Positions 6,557-12,809 of a stretch of DNA of 37,909 bases are shown here, in pieces. Each line of letters begins with the position of its first letter. Within the stretch, counting starts at the first letter, position 1. A program made the translations under genes and the position numbers. The DNA is from an uncultured Clostridia bacterium (lineage in GTDB: Bacteria; Bacillota; Clostridia; Christensenellales; Aristaeellaceae), in the NCBI GenBank assembly GCA_934667105.1, contig CAKULG010000022.1:1-37909 (forward strand), written 5' to 3'. The notes under the pieces are model-generated. The model worked only from the letters and a program-made list of their open reading frames with translations. It was not told the origin of the DNA and did not search any database.

Positions 6557-6721
6557 CTATTCCTCACGCATCCTTCGTTTTCGTGCCCCCACCAGGCCGC
6601 CGATTTTTCCGCTTTCCATGGTGCTCAGGCCCGCCCAGCCCGTCTGCTGCAATTTAGGCAGCAGTCCCAGTTCCCGGGCCACCTCGTATTTCATCCGTTC
6701 CTCAGCGGATAGCTTGCGCAT
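6557..6721 (-). CDS. Alpha/beta-type small acid-soluble spore protein (minor form)
   Basis: A 54-residue protein with the SASP pattern: KYEVARELGLLPKLQQTG, then GLSTMESGKIGGLVGARKRR. The 'KYE-A-ELG' helix and the 'E-x-G-x-IGG-x-x-G/T-x-R-K-R' segment are the two conserved blocks of alpha/beta SASPs, which coat and protect DNA in the dormant spore; the E-S-G part includes the site normally cut by the germination protease Gpr. AAAGGGGGG lies 7 bases before the ATG. A forespore-type promoter is seen just upstream. The methyltransferase gene begins 2 bases downstream. This gene is strong evidence that the organism sporulates. Confidence 0.85.
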   Translation of the reverse strand: MRKLSAEERMKYEVARELGLLPKLQQTGWAGLSTMESGKIGGLVGARKRRMREE

Positions 6722-6749
6722 GGCGCATCCCCCCTTTCATTTCCAGGGG

Positions 6750-6780
6750 TAGTATGCGCCGTTTTCCGCCGCTTTCATGC
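6750..6780 (-). promoter_or_regulatory. Candidate forespore (sigma-G) promoter of the spore protein operon
   Basis: On the minus strand GCATG (6780-6776), 19-base spacer, CATACTA (6756-6750). These match the sigma-G consensus GHATR and CATNNTA; the spacing is one base longer than usual. The -10 lies about 28 bases before the spore protein ATG. No sigma-A boxes are evident here. Confidence 0.5.
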
Positions 6781-6782
6781 GT

Positions 6783-7808
6783 TTACTGCTCCGCAGGCGG
6801 GGCGGGGGGATTTTCCTCGTCCTCCTCGTCGCCCTCATCCTCTTCTTCCTTGGCCAGGCCGCGGTTCACCTGCACGCCCGTCATATGGGAATTGATGAAG
6901 CGATCGAACACGCCGTTGGTGAAACTGGCAAAAATGAAGCGGGTCATGGCGTAGCCCAGAATCACATAATACGCCCCCATCAGCAGCAGCGCGATGGGCG
7001 AGCCCGTGAAATAGAACGCGACGATCGCAATCAGCCCGGGCGTCATGGCCGCCAGGCGCACGCCCACTGTCTGGGGCAAACGGGCCACGGCCATCAGCAG
7101 GCTGTTTTTAATCAGTTCCCGGAAGCGCACTTTATAGGATACCATCATGGGATACATAAACGTGACGCCCAGGGCCCACAGCAGGCCCAGCGTGATGGAA
7201 AGCATCTGGGGCAGCAGCGCGATGGCCTGGGTTTTGGCCAGATTTCCGTAAAACTGATAGCACACCCACATCAGCAGCGGCACCACGGACGTAATCAGCG
7301 AAACGCCCAGGCCCTGCTTCCAATTTTCCTTCACCGCGTCCTTAAAATCGCTCCAGATGAAGGCGTGCTCATCCCGGGCCCAATTGCGGGTGACATACGC
7401 CAGGCCCGCCTGCACAGGGCCGGTGATGGCGATGCAGGGGATGGCCCAGAGGCAGAAGGTGCTGATGGTGCTGTACATCATGTTCAGCAGCACGGTGCTG
7501 TAATCATTCTCCTGGAAAAAGGCGATTTGCTGCTCGGTCAGGTTGCCCACATCGCCTGTAACCAGATAATTCTGATATTCGCTGCCGGTGGAAAGGGCGC
7601 TCATCACCTGCACCACGCAGCTGCCGATGAGGATCAGCAGCGGCAGCCACGCCGCCACGGCCATCAAGTTCAGGCGGCACAGCCCTGAAAAGCGCACCCG
7701 CAGCATTTCCCAAAAGAGCTGCCAGCGGTTCTTGGGCAGATCCTCCTTGCGGAAATCGCCCTTTCCGCTTTTGCCGTAATAGAAGCTGTTCATCATCTTG
7801 CCGAACAT
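6783..7808 (-). CDS. YesL/DUF624-like multi-pass membrane protein
   Basis: A 341-residue protein with about six hydrophobic segments, among them LMAVAAWLPLLILIGSCVV, FCLWAIPCIAITGPVQAG, GVSLITSVVPLLMWVCYQFY, MLSITLGLLWALGVTFM and LIAIVAFYFTGSPIALLLMG. The 'G-P-x-x-A-G-L' turn followed by a helix with charged 'W-x-D-F-K-D-A-x-x-x-N-W-K-Q' is characteristic of the YesL/DUF624 family of Firmicutes, which often sit beside sugar uptake genes. The last ~25 residues are an unusual acidic tail (EEEDEGDEEDEE) ending in Pro/Ala, presumably cytoplasmic. Function unknown. It has its own promoter and is transcribed in the same direction as the two-component genes upstream. Confidence 0.8.
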   Translation of the reverse strand: MFGKMMNSFYYGKSGKGDFRKEDLPKNRWQLFWEMLRVRFSGLCRLNLMAVAAWLPLLILIGSCVVQVMSALSTGSEYQNYLVTGDVGNLTEQQIAFFQENDYSTVLLNMMYSTISTFCLWAIPCIAITGPVQAGLAYVTRNWARDEHAFIWSDFKDAVKENWKQGLGVSLITSVVPLLMWVCYQFYGNLAKTQAIALLPQMLSITLGLLWALGVTFMYPMMVSYKVRFRELIKNSLLMAVARLPQTVGVRLAAMTPGLIAIVAFYFTGSPIALLLMGAYYVILGYAMTRFIFASFTNGVFDRFINSHMTGVQVNRGLAKEEEDEGDEEDEENPPAPPAEQ

Positions 7809-7844
7809 TCTTTCATCCCCCAGCCTTTCATTTCGCTTTCATTG

Positions 7845-7873
7845 ATTATACCATACGTTTTATTAAATGAAAA
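7845..7873 (-). promoter_or_regulatory. Promoter of the YesL-like gene
   Basis: On the minus strand TTTTCA (7873-7868), 17-base spacer, perfect TATAAT (7850-7845), about 37 bases before the start codon. It lies between the stop of the histidine kinase gene and the YesL-like gene. Confidence 0.65.
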
Positions 7874-7876
7874 CCA

Positions 7877-9610
7877 CTAATCTGCGGCAACGTCGCCGGT
7901 TTTTTCCGGGTTTTTAATCACGAAAGAGAAGCAGCTGCCCTGGCCGGGGGCGCTTTCCACCGCGATGGTCACCTGCATTTTCTGCAAAATTTCACGGGCG
8001 ATGGAAAGGCCCAGGCCGCTGCCCTTATCGCTGCGGCCCCGCTCGGCCTGATGAAAGCGTTCAAAGGCCAGGCGCTGGGTTTCTGCGTCCATGCCGACGC
8101 CGGTATCCCGCACAAAAAAGCGCACGCCTCCCGCCGCTTCCTCCGCCCCCAGGTAGACGCTGCCCCCCGCCGGGGTGTATTTCCGGGCGTTATCCAGGAA
8201 AATGGTAAGCACCTGAGCCAGGCGATCCTCGTTGGAAATGATATCCGGCAGCGGCGCGGCGGGAAGCTGCCGCTCAAAGCGCAGATCCTTTTCCCGAAAC
8301 AGGCTGCCGTTGCGGTCGTGCAGATCATAGATCAACTCGTTGGGATCCACCCGCTCCATTTCAAAGGCGGCGGGATTGGATTGCAGGCTGGAAAGCTCCA
8401 GCAGATCGTTCACCAGCCGGGATAAGCGCGTCACCTCGTCCACGATCATATGGTAATAGCGCTGTTTATCGCGTTCCTCAGTCACCATGCCGTCCCGCAG
8501 GCCCTCCGCCAGGCCCCGCATGGAGGCCAGGGGGGTACGCAGCTCATGGGAAATATTCGCCACATAATCATAACGGGTGCGCTCCAGACGCTCCTCCTCG
8601 GTAATATCCCGAATCAACGCCACCGTGCCCCGGCGGCCGCCCTTTTCCTGGGGCAGGCGGTTCACCGCGTAATGCAGAACGCGGTCGCCGCAGGATGTTT
8701 TTCCCTCCCATTGCTCGGATGCGGCGTTTTCCTGAAGCGCCGCCATCACCTTGGCGTAGGCGGGGGTATTCTCCCCCAGCAGGCGGCGGGCCGCCGCGTT
8801 TTCATGCAGCACCGCGCCCTGATTATCCAGCGCCAGCACCCCCTCGCTGAGCCCCTCCAGCACCAGAGCCATGGTTTCCTTTTCATAGCGCAGCGCCTGA
8901 ATGGCCTCCGCCACCTTGCGGGAAAGGTGATTAAACGCCCGGGCGATTTCCCGCATTTCCTCCCCGGGCAGGTTTTCGGGCAGCAGCACCTGCTCCCCCT
9001 CCGCCAGGCGGCTGGCGGTTTCGGTAATCATACGGGCGGGACGCGATACCTTTCGGGCGGCCACCACGCTCAGCAGCAGCACCACCAGCAGCGTCAGCCC
9101 CATAAAAAACATCAACTGGTTCCGAAAGGAAAAGGCCGTGCCCGAATAGCCCCGCAGCGTTTTGCCCGCTAGGGCGTAGCCCGCGTCCGTTTTTTTGGCG
9201 ATCATCAGCGCCAGCGTGCCCGCGTCCCGATCGCGCACCAGGGCGCTGCCCGCCTCCTTGAGGGCGCTGGCAATCCGCTTCATGGAATCCCCGGCGAAAT
9301 AGGGGGCCGCCGCGTCCGTATAGGCCACCACCTGAAAATCCGCGTCCATGAGCATATAAAAATTGCCGTCGCCGTTGAGCACGGGGTTCACCGCCGCGCG
9401 TACTTCCTCCTGGGTCACGTTCCCGGCCTGATAATCCGCCAGCAGCTTTTCCGCCGCCCGCAGGCTTTCCGTCAGCGCGGTATAATGCCCCGAGGTAGAT
9501 ATTTCGTTAAAAAGATAGCTGGACACCCCGAAAAACGTCGCCGTCATGGCCAGCACGCACACCAGCAGCAGAAGAAGAAAGCGCGTTAAATAGGACGACC
9601 AGTTAGGCAT
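7877..9610 (-). CDS. Membrane sensor histidine kinase (HAMP-PAS-HisKA-HATPase)
   Basis: Start at 9610 (MPNWSSYLTRF, GGGGGG just upstream); it overlaps the regulator's stop by 8 bases, so the pair is translationally coupled. The 577-residue protein has TM1 (about 9-33), an extracellular sensing domain of about 130 residues, and TM2 (about 165-187). HAMP is about 188-240, a PAS-like domain about 245-335. HisKA carries the phospho-acceptor His355 in ANISHELRTPLASM. The ATP-binding domain has NEDRLAQVLTIFLDNARKY (N box), DTGVGM (G1) and KGSGLGLSI (G2). The layout is that of PhoR/WalK-type kinases. The stimulus cannot be told from sequence; the context (YesL-like membrane protein next door) hints at envelope or nutrient sensing, but only weakly. 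Confidence 0.95.
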   Translation of the reverse strand: MPNWSSYLTRFLLLLLVCVLAMTATFFGVSSYLFNEISTSGHYTALTESLRAAEKLLADYQAGNVTQEEVRAAVNPVLNGDGNFYMLMDADFQVVAYTDAAAPYFAGDSMKRIASALKEAGSALVRDRDAGTLALMIAKKTDAGYALAGKTLRGYSGTAFSFRNQLMFFMGLTLLVVLLLSVVAARKVSRPARMITETASRLAEGEQVLLPENLPGEEMREIARAFNHLSRKVAEAIQALRYEKETMALVLEGLSEGVLALDNQGAVLHENAAARRLLGENTPAYAKVMAALQENAASEQWEGKTSCGDRVLHYAVNRLPQEKGGRRGTVALIRDITEEERLERTRYDYVANISHELRTPLASMRGLAEGLRDGMVTEERDKQRYYHMIVDEVTRLSRLVNDLLELSSLQSNPAAFEMERVDPNELIYDLHDRNGSLFREKDLRFERQLPAAPLPDIISNEDRLAQVLTIFLDNARKYTPAGGSVYLGAEEAAGGVRFFVRDTGVGMDAETQRLAFERFHQAERGRSDKGSGLGLSIAREILQKMQVTIAVESAPGQGSCFSFVIKNPEKTGDVAAD

Positions 9611-10301
9611 CCCCCCGCACCTCCACCTTGTAGCCCACCCCGTAAACCGAGCGCAGCAGCACATCGGTGTTTTCGGGCAGCTTTTTGCGAATGCGCTTGA
9701 TGCTGGTATCCACCACCCGGGGATCGCCGTTGAAATCAAAGCCCCAGATATTATCCAGCAGCTGTTCCCGGGTGAACACCTGGCGGGCGTGGCTGGCCAT
9801 CAGGTGCAGAATTTCCACCTCCTTGGGCGAAAGCAGCACCGTCTCCTCCCCCACGCGCACTTCATAGCAGCGCAGATCAATCACCGTGTTTCCCACTACC
9901 AGCCTGCCCTGCTCGGGCTCGGATTGCATCTGGTTCATCCGGCGGAAAATCACCTGAATGCGCGATACGATTTCCCGGGGCGAAAAGGGCTTCACAATAT
10001 AATCGTCCGCCCCCAGGGCGAAGCCCAGCAGCTTGTCCACCTCCTCGCCCTTGGCGGTGAGCATGATGACGGGCGTCATGGAAACGGCGCGGATATCCGC
10101 GCACACCTGAGTGCCTGAACGCCCGGGCATCATAATATCCAGAATCACCAGATCGGGCCGCATGCGCTGGAACGCTTCCATCACATCGTCCCCCCGGAAA
10201 ACGGAATACACCTCGTAGCCCTCCCGGGTCAGATACACCCGCAGGGATTCGTGAATGCCTATTTCATCGTCCGCAATAAGAATCAGCTTTTTCTTGTTCA
10301 T
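9603..10301 (-). CDS. OmpR/PhoB family response regulator
   Basis: A 232-residue two-domain regulator. The receiver domain (1-120) has the acidic pair Asp11-Asp12, phospho-acceptor Asp55 in LVILDIMMPG, Thr82 and Lys104 in YIVKPF. The C-terminal winged helix (about 130-230) shows LLSPKEVEILHLMASHARQVFTREQLL and VDTSIKRIRKKL, ending in YGVGYKVE. It binds direct repeats upstream of target genes when phosphorylated by the kinase encoded immediately downstream. GGGGGG lies 8 bases before the ATG. It is the first gene of the two-gene operon. Confidence 0.96.
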   Translation of the reverse strand: MNKKKLILIADDEIGIHESLRVYLTREGYEVYSVFRGDDVMEAFQRMRPDLVILDIMMPGRSGTQVCADIRAVSMTPVIMLTAKGEEVDKLLGFALGADDYIVKPFSPREIVSRIQVIFRRMNQMQSEPEQGRLVVGNTVIDLRCYEVRVGEETVLLSPKEVEILHLMASHARQVFTREQLLDNIWGFDFNGDPRVVDTSIKRIRKKLPENTDVLLRSVYGVGYKVEVRGDA

Positions 10302-10353
10302 TTGTTTTTCCCCCCGAAGCGGCGCTGTACACGGCCTCTCCGCCGCCCTTCCG

Positions 10354-10383
10354 ATTATACCACGCCTCCCGCCGCCGCTTCAA
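10354..10383 (-). promoter_or_regulatory. Promoter of the two-component operon
   Basis: On the minus strand TTGAAG (10383-10378), 18-base spacer, perfect TATAAT (10359-10354), about 52 bases before the regulator start. Confidence 0.7.
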
Positions 10384-10447
10384 CCCCCGGTCACATCCGC
10401 GCCGCAATTGGCGGCTTTTTTCTTGCCCAATATTTTCCAAAAAACAA

Positions 10448-10476
10448 TTGACAACGCAGACAAAGCCGTCTATAAT
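10448..10476 (+). promoter_or_regulatory. Perfect consensus sigma-A promoter of the CpsC/CpsD-type operon
   Basis: TTGACA (10448-10453), exactly 17 bases, TATAAT (10471-10476). Transcription would start near 10483 and leave an unusually long leader of about 140 bases before the start codon at 10623. Confidence 0.9.
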
Positions 10477-10566
10477 CATAATGTAAATATTTGTATTTTA
10501 AGCAGACTTCCTGTACTGAAATGCAAAATTCGCAGGAAAGCCCTCCGCCGCCATGTTTTTCGGATA

Positions 10567-10600
10567 CGCGCCTAAAAAGGCGAATGCGCGGCTATTTTTT
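10567..10600 (+). promoter_or_regulatory. Hairpin with T-run in the leader of the CpsC/CpsD-type operon
   Basis: CGCGC (10567-10571) can pair with GCGCG (10586-10590); alternatively CGCC (10569-10572) pairs with GGCG (10579-10582). Six T follow at 10595-10600. The stem is short and the two pairings exclude each other, so an attenuator is possible but weakly supported. Confidence 0.3.
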
Positions 10601-10622
10601 AAGAAAAGGAAGGAGGTCGCAT

Positions 10623-11417
10623 ATGGGGTCGGATTTCCAAGCGCCTCCCCGGGACGCTTCGCATTCTCCTGATGCCGCCGCGGATCTGTCGGCCGATTAT
10701 GAAATTAACCTGGTGGAACTATTTTTCCGCATTGTAAGCAGCTGGCGCGCTCTTCTTCTTTCCGCGCTTGCCTGCGCTTTGGCGGTGGGGCTTTGCGTTT
10801 TCTATGTGATAACGCCGATGTATGAGGCCACTTCGACGATCTATGTCCTGGGCCAGAAAAACGCGGTGGTCAATTTTTCCGATCTGCAAATCGGCTCCGC
10901 GCTGACGAAGGACTATGCGAAGATCTTAGGAACATGGGAAGTGCAGGATGAGGTGATCCGCAGCCTGGGGCTTCCGTATAGCTATGAACAGCTGAAAAAA
11001 ATGGTTTCCGTGAAAAATTCCTCCGACACCCGCATGCTGGATATTACGGTCTCCTCTCCTTCGCCGGTGGAAGCCGCGAGCATCGCCAATGAATACGCCG
11101 CCGTCGCCCAGAAATATATCTCCGATCTAATGGCCACCAACGAACCGAATATCGTTTCCCGCGCCCTGGCGCCCGCCAACCCCGTAAGCCCGCACAAGGC
11201 CCAAAGCGTGATCATCGGCTTTATTTTAGGCTTTCTCCTGGGGGCGGGCGTTGTGACGATTCGCTTCCTGGCCGATGATCGGATTAAAACGGCGGATGAT
11301 ATTCGGAATTATCTGGCGCTGACCAATCTCGCCGCCATCCCTCAGGAAAAAAGCGCGGAGCAATCCGCAGGCGCAAGGAACAGCAAAAAGAAATCCGTTG
11401 GGAGGGGCCGCTTTTGA
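10623..11417 (+). CDS. Wzz-domain polysaccharide chain-length/tyrosine kinase modulator (CpsC/YwqC-like)
   Basis: Start at 10623: AAGGAGG lies 6 bases before ATG; upstream in-frame ATGs lack a site. The 264-residue protein has TM1 (about 42-64), an extracellular Wzz domain (about 65-190) and a second membrane segment (about 195-216) preceded by the characteristic proline stretch ALAPANPVSPHK. This is the topology of CpsC/CapA-type adaptors, whose cytoplasmic end activates a partner BY-kinase and which set polysaccharide chain length. The partner is encoded directly downstream with overlapping stop/start. No polymerase or glycosyltransferase genes follow in this window. Confidence 0.92.
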   Translation: MGSDFQAPPRDASHSPDAAADLSADYEINLVELFFRIVSSWRALLLSALACALAVGLCVFYVITPMYEATSTIYVLGQKNAVVNFSDLQIGSALTKDYAKILGTWEVQDEVIRSLGLPYSYEQLKKMVSVKNSSDTRMLDITVSSPSPVEAASIANEYAAVAQKYISDLMATNEPNIVSRALAPANPVSPHKAQSVIIGFILGFLLGAGVVTIRFLADDRIKTADDIRNYLALTNLAAIPQEKSAEQSAGARNSKKKSVGRGRF

Positions 11418-12166
11418 ATCCTGTTGCCATCACCCGCTTTCCTCCGCTGAGTTATGCCGGAAGGGAAGCGATGAACACCCTGTGCACCAATCTTTCCTTC
11501 GCGGGCGACGCGGTGAAGAAAATTATGCTCACCAGCTGCCATCCCAATGAGGGAAAATCTTTTGTTTCCATGAATCTAATGCGTTCGCTGGCGCAGAATG
11601 GAAAATCCGTCGTGCTGGTGGATACCGATCTGCGGAAATCCGTTCTGGATCTGTCCTATGGCATTCGCTACGCCTCCCGCACGCGAGGGCCCGGAATGGT
11701 GCACTATCTGGCGGGCATGACGGATGCGGAGAGCATCCTGTACAGCACCGATATTCCCAACGCCTTTTTCGTGCCCGCGGGAAGGGACGTTCTCAATTCG
11801 CTTCCGCTTCTGGGCACGCTCAAATTCTCCGCCTTTCTCGACGATATGGCCCAAAGATTTCAATATGTCATTGTGGATTCGCCTCCGGTGGGCACGATCA
11901 TTGACGCGGCGGAAATCGCCAAATCCTGCGACGGAGTGCTGCTGGTAATTAATTACAACGCCGTGCGGCGGCGCGAGGCGCTGGAGGCCAAGGCGCAGCT
12001 GCTGCAATCAGGCTGCCCCATTCTGGGCACGGTGCTCAACGGCGTGGAATACGATTCCTATATAACGAAAAAATACTATTACCGCGATTCCTCCTACTAC
12101 GCCAGCGACTATGGCGAGGAGGCGTCCGCTTCCGCCAAGCCGCGCAGGAAGCGAACCGCCCGATAA
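11414..12166 (+). CDS. BY-kinase: cytoplasmic tyrosine-protein kinase of capsule/exopolysaccharide synthesis (CpsD/YwqD-like)
   Basis: The start is a TTG at 11414 that overlaps the previous stop (TTGA), with GGGAGGGG about 8 bases upstream. In the 250-residue product Walker A is TSCHPNEGKSF (40-50), Walker A' is VVLVDTDLR (66-74) and Walker B is YVIVDSPP (151-158), the three ATP motifs of BY-kinases. The C-terminus has a tyrosine cluster (residues 213, 216, 221-223, 228, 229, 233), the autophosphorylation tail. It forms a ring with the CpsC-like adaptor at the membrane and controls polysaccharide assembly. A terminator follows, so the operon is only two genes. Confidence 0.94.
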   Translation: MNPVAITRFPPLSYAGREAMNTLCTNLSFAGDAVKKIMLTSCHPNEGKSFVSMNLMRSLAQNGKSVVLVDTDLRKSVLDLSYGIRYASRTRGPGMVHYLAGMTDAESILYSTDIPNAFFVPAGRDVLNSLPLLGTLKFSAFLDDMAQRFQYVIVDSPPVGTIIDAAEIAKSCDGVLLVINYNAVRRREALEAKAQLLQSGCPILGTVLNGVEYDSYITKKYYYRDSSYYASDYGEEASASAKPRRKRTAR

Positions 12167-12285
12167 TGAAAATTTGCGGGAGAGACGCGTCCGCCCCAAG
12201 AAAGCTGCGTGGGGAGAGCCTTGAACCGGGAACTCGGAGCGTTCTTTCGTCAACGGCACATTTTTCACCGCAAAAGCGCAATAAA

Positions 12286-12314
12286 AAACGCAAGAGCCTG
12301 TGGTTCTTGCGTTT
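12286..12314. terminator. Left copy of a duplicated terminator hairpin
   Basis: AAACGCAAGA pairs with the right arm TTCTTGCGTTT around a GCCTGTGG loop. On the minus strand the stem is followed by TTTTTT (12288-12283), so this copy can end transcription coming from the minus side. The same 29 bases recur without change at 12565-12593. Bases 12167-12285, between the kinase stop and this hairpin, contain no gene I can support. Confidence 0.7.
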
Positions 12315-12564
12315 CAGGGTGTCGAAAAAGGATTTTCGACACCCTGTAAATGCAAGTCTGCTAAAGCAGTCTTGCATTTAGAGCATCATTTTCTTGTAAA
12401 ATGGGTATCAAAGATACCTCATTTTACGGCCAGAAAATGATAGAGGAGGCGGCATTCTGCCGCTCCTCGGCGACGTACATGCCGCCGCCTGCGGATTTCA
12501 AATGAAGGGCTGACCGCCCTTCATTGCATCCCGCAAGTTTGTCTGCTACTTTTTTGACAGTCTG
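12315..12564 (+). mobile_element. 250-bp hairpin-rich non-coding element with terminal inverted repeats (MITE-like)
   Basis: The ends are CAGGGTGTCGAAAAAG (from 12315) and, read inward on the minus strand, CAGACTGTCAAAAAAG (from 12564): 13 of 16 bases agree. The interior is a chain of five hairpins: 12315-12346 (perfect 14-bp stem, AGGA loop); 12347-12380 (stem TAAATGCAAG plus CTGC/GCAG); 12386-12440 (three-part stem); 12443-12468; and 12502-12524 (ATGAAGGGC/GCCCTTCAT). No open frame of note. It is flanked directly by identical 29-bp terminator hairpins. Its right 66 bases recur, inverted and with one mismatch, at 37832-37897. It has no transposase, so movement would need one supplied elsewhere (inference). 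Confidence 0.7.
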
Positions 12565-12597
12565 AAACGCAAGAGCCTGTGGTTCTTGCGTTTTTTT
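12565..12597 (+). terminator. Right copy of the duplicated terminator hairpin
   Basis: The same 29-base hairpin as at 12286-12314, here followed by seven T (12591-12597) on the plus strand, ending transcription from the kinase operon side. Further out, CTTTTGCGG (12604-12612) mirrors CCGCAAAAG (12269-12277) on the other side of the element. The next 197 bases, up to the PQQ gene stop at 12810, contain only a weak CTGGC/GCCAG hairpin near 12685 and no gene. Confidence 0.8.
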
Positions 12598-12809
12598 ATT
12601 TCTCTTTTGCGGACGGAGAAACAGGCCGGTTTTTTGCCGCCCATTTTCTCCTTTACCGCTTTGAGAGAGGGGGCGGGAAGGCCTTCTGGCAAACGCCAGG
12701 CGTTGCAGGGCCGGAAACGAGCAAACTTCCTGAGCCTGCCGCCCGCACGCCCTTTCGCATGGACGCAAAGCAAATGCGCCCAAGGCCCTCCCGCGATATT
12801 TTTCTTGTT

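Noticed and set aside
12166..12381. Plus-strand frame of 71 codons right after the tyrosine kinase gene
   Set aside because: It crosses the terminator hairpin and enters the repeat element; the start overlaps the kinase stop but no ribosome binding site or domain is present.
12286..12593. Two identical 29-bp partly palindromic repeats as a minimal CRISPR array
   Set aside because: Only two units, separated by a 250-bp structured element rather than a 30-40 bp spacer, no cas genes, and each unit works as a transcription terminator.
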